In this document: positions 57,617 through 64,000 of the stretch, piece after piece
Layout: each line of letters begins with the position of its first letter
Numbering within the stretch: position 1 is the stretch's first letter
Assembly (NCBI RefSeq): GCF_001540865.1
Contig: NC_033645.1
Span: 989,687 to 1,053,686 of the forward strand
From: Ananas comosus
Taxonomy: Eukaryota; Streptophyta; Magnoliopsida; Poales; Bromeliaceae
DNA length: 64,000 bases
Direction: 5' to 3'
The notes under the pieces: model-generated
The model's input: the letters and a program-made list of their open reading frames with translations, nothing else
What the model was told of the DNA's origin: nothing
The model's database searches: none
Position numbers and translations under genes: made by a program

Positions 57617-58216
57617 TGATGGTAAAAAATATAAGAATACAATTTAAAGTGAATATAAAATTATGAAAATTAACACTATTAGAAATTGATTCTTTCCCAA
57701 CCGTATATGTTGTTGCTATTGATAATTATTAGTTGTAATAAGAAATTTTCCATGAACTTATTAATAAAGTATGGTTAAAAATTTTCTAAATACCACAATA
57801 GAGAAATAGACGGTGGAGGCTTTGTAATTTTGCATTGGAATTATGCGTACATTAAACATGCAAATGGATGTGAGGATTTTTTTTTTTCTTCTTTCTTACC
57901 TCAAATTAACCATAGTAAATGCGCTCATTACAGACCTGACAAACGGCCGAATTGAATGATTTCCAGTTTTATGATTTTGGATCCTTGGAATGCAGGTCTA
58001 CATGAGTACGCCCAAACTCGCCCCAGTCTGAGCTGGGAAGGTCGAACCCAAACATTCAGTCCCAGCCCATCCCCTTACATGCAGACCCATCCCTGATAAG
58101 TGACGCGGGCCACCAAGATAAGTCTGCAGGTTGAATCCTGCCATTAGGTCCACTCACGAATGCCTGCAGGCCCAGCCCGGTAAAGTAAAGCCCAATCAGA
58201 AACCCCAAGAAATTAA
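57017..58216. other. Spacer without a gene
   Basis: GGTCCAATAGACCAAAATTG at about 57100 starts a small palindromic region, followed by a GC-rich patch (57180-57290) with no recognised domain. From 57540 the shared 3' spacer returns (GTACCATATATACC, GATAATTATTAGTTG). 57985-58200 is a mildly GC-rich repeat with CCCAGCCC/GGGCTGGG-like motifs. Confidence 0.45.
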
Positions 58217-59025
58217 GGGTGTGTTTGGTTCGCTTATTTTTCACCCTGGAATCGGAATGGGAATGGGCGAATCCATTTGTAGGTGTTTGGTACGTGGGAG
58301 TCCCATTCCGATTCCAATTCCCGAGTGAAATGGGAATCCCCAAATCACCCTTTTTTTCAATCCGGCCTCCTAGGCCGGATTGGAAGTTAAATCCGGACGG
58401 AATGAATATTTATTCGGATTAAATTTATTTTTTCAACTTTTTTAATTAAAATATGAGTTAAAATTTAAAAAATAAATATATAATTTTAAATTTTAATTTG
58501 AACTTAAATTAAAAATTAAAATTTAATCAAGTATTTCGAATCTAACTTATGAATTTGAATTTAAATTAAATTTTAATTTATATAAAGTTTTATTCAATTT
58601 TATTTCAAACTTAAATTAAATTTATGGATTCAAATTAAAATTTAAATTGTAATTTTAACTTTGAATTTGAATAAATCAAAATTTAATTTCATATTTTGAA
58701 TTATCCACTCAACTTCAAAGTTTAATTTTTTTAAAAAAAATAGATTTAAAATTTTGACATTATTTCAAAATTTTGATGTAAATATTTAATATTTAATATT
58801 TAATTTGAATTTAAATTAATATATTATAAAGATAATATTAGTATATTAATTTGATTACGTTTTTTATATCCACTTGAACCAAACATCGACAATGGAAATG
58901 ATTTATTACGATTTCGATTCAGGTGATGAACCAAACAGAATTAGATAATGAGTCATTCCGATTCTGATTCCAGTTTATTTTGATTCCGATTTCGATTCCG
59001 ACTCCGACTACGAACCAAACACGCC
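58217..59025. mobile_element. Tourist/PIF-like element, inverted relative of 19917-21284
   Basis: GGGTGTGTTTGGTTC at the left and GAACCAAACACGCCC at the right, flanked by TAA (58214-58216 and 59026-59028). The interior is the reverse complement of the 19917 element without its nested insertion. Confidence 0.75.
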
Positions 59026-59028
59026 CTA

Positions 59029-59340
59029 AGTTCGATCTTGAAGCGCCGAGTCCGACGCCCTCCTCTCTTTGACCGCATTAGGATGCGATCTTGCGTTCTC
59101 CACGAGGCACATGGTAAGGCCCCTAAAGTCAAGAACCGTATGATCTTGCCTCAGAAAAAATCCCATCATTTTCTCCTTCCAATGCTCACCAGTGTCCTTA
59201 AAACACATTTAAAAGTACTGGGCGTTACCTACTCCACCGACGGGCTTGTGCAGGGCATTAACTCCAGCTTTGTAAACCCAAAAAAAAGCTCCTCCTTGTA
59301 TTCCTTGCTATCCCGCAACCACATTTTCCCTATTTAATCA
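59029..59340 (-). other. Unrecognised open stretch on the minus strand
   Basis: Two adjoining minus-strand frames (WLRDSKEYKEELFFWVYKAG, then FKDTGEHWKEKMMGFFLR) are more protein-like than the surroundings and of balanced base composition. I recognise no domain. It may be an eroded transposon or captured gene piece. Confidence 0.25.
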
Positions 59341-59930
59341 AAACTGCTCTTAATCTATTATTAGAGCTAATTACCGTTCAAAATATTATAACTGAATTAA
59401 CAGTGTTACTATACCTTAATTCTGGGATCGTCACATTGACTGTTTGATCAAGAGGGTCTACAGCTTAGGCTTTGCTTTAGAGGTGGCGTTATTATGAACA
59501 AATTCCAGAGCTAGAAAGTTAATTGTAGCAGCCACTTACTACTACTACTGCTACTAATAGTATTCTAATTTAACCATCTCTAAATATATTTTTACCCAGC
59601 AAACTCTCTTATTATATATAATATAATAATAATAAATGGAACTTGCCAGTTTTTTCACATGTGCAAATGCTTTGGATTTTGTAAATAAAAATATTTGAAT
59701 CTCGAAACTTGTTATATGGATATTGTGTACTATCAAAATCAACGGTATAGAAAATCACGTTATTTAATTCATGATAAATGGGTGATTAATATTATGATAA
59801 TATGTAAGATATTTTGAAAGTGGTTGAACACATTCAATATATTAATTCTGAATTTTAGACCTTTTTATATTTTAGTATCAAAAAGCAGTTATATACTTCA
59901 CAAATGACGGATATAAAGAATTAAGAATGA
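59341..59930 (+). repeat. 5' spacer start of the copy 5 unit
   Basis: Parallels 27640-28200, 40030-40370 and 54280-54430 (GAAAGTTAATTGTAGCAG; CTCTCTTATTATATATAATA; ATTGTGTACTATCAAAATCAACG). Non-coding. Confidence 0.55.
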
Positions 59931-60256
59931 CAAGTTTCACATTACCCAAAATAAAATAACCACTCTTCCAGAGTGGTATCTCACTGATGACTCGGGTTCC
60001 CCCGGAAGGGGCCTTCTTCGTCTTCCATCTAAATATCTAAATACTGAGAAAATTTTGATTGATGGGATTTGGTATAATACTTATGAGGTGGGAGTGATGA
60101 ACCCCTTCTAAATGATACAGAGAAAAATTGGAGTCATGAGCTTTCTGCCATGTCGATTTGATTCTACCCTTATATTGGGAATCACAATAGGGGCACTAGT
60201 AATTGTGTAGTGAGAAAGAGAAATATTAGTCCATACACTTCTTTTAAAAATTCCGA

Positions 60257-60345
60257 TGTAGAAAAAGAAGTGTATGGACTAATATGGATTGTACCCATTT
60301 TGACCCTTATATTGGGAATCACAATAGGGGTACTAATAATTGTGT
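60257..60345 (+). pseudogene. Plastid ndhA fragment (nuclear copy)
   Basis: It translates as [10 protein letters not shown] then [16 protein letters not shown]. This is the first membrane region of plastid NAD(P)H dehydrogenase subunit A (normally KEVYGIIW... [15 protein letters not shown]). Homology stops after IVW. A partial second copy lies at 60163-60212, and an inverted 27-base piece (TTAGTCCATACACTTCTTTT) lies between them. Confidence 0.75.
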
Positions 60346-60415
60346 GGAGAATTTGGTTTCTGCCAAGCTGAAACAATATGCTGAATCTTTCTTTTTCTAT
60401 TTGAACTTATTTCAT

Positions 60416-60491
60416 TTACAAATTCTTTTTCACATATTAGATGTAGCTGGTGTATTCGGCGGCTCCCTATCCAGTGCTATGCATGGTTCCA
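60416..60491 (+). pseudogene. Plastid psbA fragment (nuclear copy)
   Basis: It encodes [15 protein letters not shown] then SSAMHGS, matching the conserved D1 segment around [21 protein letters not shown]. DNA such as GTATTCGGCGGCTCCCTAT is typical of psbA. It ends abruptly after the GS codons. ndhA and psbA are not neighbours in plastid genomes, so the pieces were joined during or before integration. Confidence 0.75.
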
Positions 60492-60617
60492 GAAAAGAGA
60501 CTTCACGAGAACCAACCTTTTGATTACTGGCATTTTAGAAAAATATTCTTCTTCGTAAAAGGATCGATTTTTCTAAAGCCAATCTAATGTGCCGTGGAAA
60601 ATGGTTAAAGATTTAAA

Positions 60618-62510
60618 TTTTATGTAAAAATAAAGTTTCAAAAATTTTGTTCTTATGAATTTACACACATGGGAAGCAGTAATTTAATATTATTATTTTT
60701 AGTTGGAATGGGAAGCAAACTTTCTCCATCTAGTACTGGTCCCAGTCTCCATTAAATTTTTTGTCCTTGATAATTGTTGATTGAAAATGTATTTGTCCTA
60801 AATATTTTTTTTTTTTTCTTTGATAGCTATACAAGAAGACCATGTCAACTACTACTTTGCAAGTAAGGTATATTTTTGGGAGTTTTTTTTTTTCTTTTAA
60901 TTTTTATTGAATTCGAACTCACTCATTCGGCATCTGACTTATGATATCTTGGATCCAGGTACAGTCTTTTGTTGCAATCACTACATGGCTCTTAATGGGT
61001 CTCAAATTCAAATGCCGCTTCGAACAATATATAGTCTACATTAATAAGAGCCTAAACTTACTCAAAAACAAGTACAATAAAAATAAAAATAATTCATTTT
61101 GTTGTTGGCATTTCTGTTAGAACAAATACCGCAACGAAAATTTGATTGTGATTAATATCTAACTAATTTTGTAATAAGAATAAAATCAAACTTACAGATA
61201 AACGCAAATATCCAAATAATGATTTGATCTTATCCGGAAGCGTGCGAGGCACTGCCCTAAGGCGTATTTCCGTCCTTACGTGCGGGATTAACCGGAAATA
61301 ACACCCCAAGGTACGACCGGAATTCCTCCTCCTGCGAGCACGATCGTGAAGGAGGTTGGCGGAGATTCTTTCAACACCCAGGAATATTCAAATAGTAAAA
61401 GATAAAAGATGAATAGATAAGAATTAACAAATTATCTAAATCTCATTCTCTACTACTCTGTCTGAAACAGAGGAGAAGAAAGGAAGGGAATTTAACGCTC
61501 TTTCTCGTTACGAGAAAAAGACGTATTCCACGCAACGGAAGGGGATTCCGTTTGGCGTAAGAAACGGAACGGAAAAATATTCCGTTAGTTTCTTACGCAT
61601 TAAGAAAGAGAATAAAAATAAATAAATAAATAAAATTAAATAAGTAAATAATAAAATAATAAATAATGATAAATAATAAATAAATAATTTAAAATTCAAA
61701 TAGAATAAAATTCAAATTTTAAAATTTTGAGGTTTTTTTAACTAACAATTTCAACAGTGGAGAGGCCAATTTGTGATCCTCTTTTTTCTTTTTTTTTTTA
61801 AAAAAAAACTTGAATAAGGAGGTTTTTATTTGGTACTTTCCATATTTTTCAAACTCAAAACTAATAAATTTTTTATATAAATTAGTCTTTTTAAATTTGA
61901 TGTCAAAATAAAGTCTCAAAAGTTTCGTTCTTATGAATTTAAATACATGGGAACCAGTAATTTAATATTATTATTTTTAGTTGGAATGTAAAGCAAATTT
62001 TCTCCATCTAGTGCCGTTCCTAAACAGACCAATGTAGGCCGGCCGGTCTCCATCAAATTTTTTTCCTTGATAATTATTGATTGAAAATGTATTTGTCTTT
62101 TTTTTTTTTTTTTCTTTGATAGATATACAAGAAGACCATGTCAACTACTATTTTGCAAGTAAGATATTTTGTGGGTTTTTTTTTTTCTTGAAATTTTCAT
62201 TGAATTCGAACTCATTCGTTCGGCATCTAACTTATGATATCTCGAACCCAGATACAATTTTTGATTGCAATCACTACATGGCTCTTAATGGGTCTCAAAT
62301 TGAAATGCCGCTCCAAACAAAACATCATCATCTACATTAATAAGAGCCTAAACTTACACAAGAAGTAAACAAGTACGATAAAAATAAAAATAAATCATTG
62401 TGAGGTTGGCATTTCAACAGTGGAGAGGCCAATTTGTGATCCTCTTCTTTTGTTTTTTTTTTTTATTTTTTAAAAAGAGCTTGAATAAGGAGGTTTTTAT
62501 TGGTTCTTTC
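60618..62510 (+). repeat. Tandemly duplicated distal promoter region of copy 5
   Basis: 60618-61842 (minus the solo LTR) and 61898-62510 are near-parallel copies, about 0.6 kb each: TTCTTATGAATTTA, TTTTCTCCATCTAGT, GAAGACCATGTCAACTACTA, GCATTTCAACAGTGGAGAGG, CTTGAATAAGGAGG. The first copy stops just before the TATA box. No gene lies in it. Confidence 0.75.
61115..61747. mobile_element. Solo LTR, 633 bp
   Basis: It starts TGTTAG and ends CTAACA (perfect inverse). Perfect 5-bp target duplications ATTTC lie at 61110-61114 and 61748-61752. Removing it restores GGCATTTCAACAGTGGAG as in the second copy at 62409. Not the same LTR family as 28586-29124. Confidence 0.9.
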
Positions 62511-62563
62511 TTCTATAAATACCAATCCCCCCTCCTCCCCATTCGCCACATCAGAAAAACAAA
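62511..62563 (+). promoter_or_regulatory. Core promoter of chitinase copy 5
   Basis: TATAAATA at 62514-62521, 50 nt before the ATG. It is followed by the conserved leader CATTCGCCACATCAGAAAA. Confidence 0.7.
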
Positions 62564-63839
62564 ATGAAGTTCTCTGTCTTCACTATCTTACTTGTCTCAA
62601 CTACCGCCTCGCTGCCTGGCGTCCTTGCTCAGCAGTGCGGCAGCCAGGCCGGAGGCGCCCTGTGCCCCGGCGGCCTTTGCTGCAGCCAGTGGGGCTACTG
62701 CGGAGACACTCTCCCTTACTGCGGCGACGGCTGTCAGAGCCAGTGTTCCCCGCCACCGCCTTCCCCGCCCTCACCGCCGCCTTCCCCGCCTTCCCCGCCC
62801 TCGCCGGGCGGCGACGGAGTCGCGTCGATCGTCTCCGCCGCTCTGTTCGACGAGCTGCTGCTGCACCGCAATGACGCCGCCTGCCCGGCCCACGGGTTCT
62901 ACCAGTACGAAGCCTTCATCGCGGCCGCCAACGCATTCGTCGGCTTCGGGACGACGGGCGACCTCGACACCCGCAAGCGGGAGATCGCGGCGTTCTTGGC
63001 GCAGACGTCGCACGAGACCACCGGTATATTCTTAATTTATGTGGATTGAATTGAACTGGTACGATCGATTCAAAGGACTTTATACATCCAAAATATGATC
63101 GAAATACCTGGTTTGTGGATATAATGCAGGCGGGTGGCCGACCGCGCCGGATGGACCGTATGCGTGGGGTTACTGCTTTCTGGAGGAGGTGGGCGCCACC
63201 GCCGACTACTGCGTTCCGAGCACGCAGTGGCCGTGCGCTCCCGGGAAGAAGTACTACGGCCGTGGGCCCATTCAAATCTCCTAGTATGTATACTAGTAAT
63301 GTTTTTTGAACTATTAATAATGTGTCGAATTGATCAGTTTCGAATATTTAGTTAGTTAATAGAAATATAATGTGTAGACACCAAGTCAACATTTTTTTCG
63401 AGTTGAATTTAGTCAAATTCCGACAGATGTTTTTGATTGGAATTATTGCAGCAATTACAACTACGGCCTGGCGGGGGAAGCCCTCGGAGTGGACCTGCTC
63501 AACAACCCGGACTTGGTGGCGACGGACCCGACGATCTCGTTCGAGACCGCACTCTGGTTCTGGATGACCCCTCAGTCGCCCAAGCCGTCGTGCCACGACG
63601 TGATCACCGATCGCTGGACCCCCTCCGCCGCCGACGTATCGGCCGGTCGGCTTCCGGGCTACGGAGTCATCACCAACATCATCAACGGCGGGCTCGAATG
63701 CGGGATCGGACCCGACAGCCGCGTCGCGGATCGGATCGGGTTCTACAAGAGATATTGTGACATTTTCGGAATCAGCTATGGGGATAACTTGGACTGCTAC
63801 GATCAGAAGCCCTTTAATTCGGGTATAGCCGTGGAATAA
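62564..63839 (+). CDS. Class I endochitinase (GH19), proline hinge, chitinase copy 5
   Basis: Exons 62564-63023, 63130-63283 and 63452-63839 join in frame to 333 residues; introns are 106 and 168 nt with GT-AG ends. Residues 1-22 are a signal peptide (ending GVLA before QQCGS). Residues 23-61 are a hevein domain with eight Cys and the full aromatic site (SQWGYC, PYC). Residues 62-85 are a Pro/Ser hinge. The GH19 domain has E151 in HETTGGW and E173 in CFLEE, then [16 protein letters not shown]. All features of an active endochitinase are present. It ends with a tail ([10 protein letters not shown]) longer than copy 1, which may be a C-terminal vacuolar signal. Very close to copy 4, which differs mainly by its exon 2 deletion. 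Likely role: degrading fungal cell-wall chitin. Confidence 0.96.
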
Positions 63840-64000
63840 GATTAGTTAATGAGGCCACTTTATTATGATAAATAATCTCCTGCTGGAGAAAAGAATGTAA
63901 TGAATAAGACTATAATACTGGCAATGTGATGATCGCTGTCGTATTGCTGTTACCCAATAAAAGAAGCAGTATCTTAATATGGAGTGCCCTTTTCTTATTC
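63840..64000 (+). terminator. 3' UTR and poly(A) signal of copy 5
   Basis: AATAAA at 63956-63961 (ACCCAATAAAAGAAGCAG) follows the conserved GTAATGAATAAGACTATAAT. It matches the 3' UTR of copy 2. The window ends shortly after. Confidence 0.6.

Larger units (their letters stand above)
59931..60512 (+). mobile_element. Insertion containing plastid-derived DNA (NUPT mosaic)
   Basis: The paralogous spacer at 28170-28230 passes directly from a CACAA stretch to TTTTGATTATTGGCATTTTAG; here about 580 bp intervene. It contains ndhA-like pieces (60163-60212 forward, 60220-60247 inverted, 60257-60345 forward) and a psbA-like piece (60416-60491). The first part (59960-60110) has an open 48-codon stretch (LPEWYLTDDSGSPGRGLL...) that I do not recognise. 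Confidence 0.65.

Noticed and set aside
1..64000. CRISPR arrays, bacterial operons, ribosome binding sites
   Set aside because: Spliced plant genes and eukaryotic transposons; no regularly spaced identical repeats with unique spacers.

Overview
This is plant nuclear DNA, probably from a monocot. Three observations support that: the coding exons are very GC-rich and intron-split, they sit in extremely AT-rich, transposon-packed spacers, and the only real host genes are GH19 (class I) chitinases with the usual three-exon structure. I cannot name the species. All runs of N and several sequence blocks look like assembly seams, so copy number in the first 12 kb should be read with caution.

The backbone of the window is a decaying tandem array of class I chitinase genes, all on the + strand. 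Copy 1 (16943-18140) is intact and has a poly-glycine hinge. Copy 2 (29665-32536) is split in its proline-rich hinge by a partial Copia retrotransposon bounded by single Ns, and it has lost a catalytic Glu. Copy 3 (34679-36350) is a clear pseudogene of the copy-1 type. Copy D (46694) is only a promoter plus six codons. Copy 4 (55010-56252) has an open frame but lacks 18 codons of exon 2, including the second catalytic Glu. Copy 5 (62564-63839) is intact with a proline-rich hinge. Copies 2, D, 4 and 5 share a core promoter, with the TATA box 50-54 nt before the ATG, and a signal peptide starting MKLSVF or MKFSVF. Copies 1 and 3 form a second subfamily. An intact product would be a secreted or vacuolar chitin-binding endochitinase acting in defence against fungi.

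The spacers are themselves duplicated: the same ordered non-coding landmarks recur between the copies. That makes many young transposons datable, because the paralogous spacer shows the empty site. Elements with readable ends include Mutator-like MITEs with 9-bp target duplications, two GC-rich Pack-MULE-like elements (one carrying a piece resembling a very-long-chain 3-oxoacyl-CoA reductase), Tourist-like elements flanked by TTA or TAA (one nested in another), two solo LTRs with 5-bp duplications, a tRNA-derived SINE family, a TRIM/LTR element with a primer-binding site, LINE, Copia and PIF/Harbinger fragments, and a mosaic insertion of plastid DNA (ndhA and psbA pieces).

Region by region: 1-12.5 kb holds repeats, gaps and duplicated blocks, much of it probably gap-filling artefact; 12.5-13.7 kb a LINE fragment; 13.7-16.9 kb repeats leading to copy 1; 18-29 kb a transposon-rich spacer; 29.7-36.4 kb copies 2 and 3; 36-46 kb spacer with Copia, Harbinger and LTR remnants; 46.7 kb copy D; 47-55 kb spacer; 55-56 kb copy 4; 56-62.5 kb spacer with plastid DNA; 62.5-64 kb copy 5.
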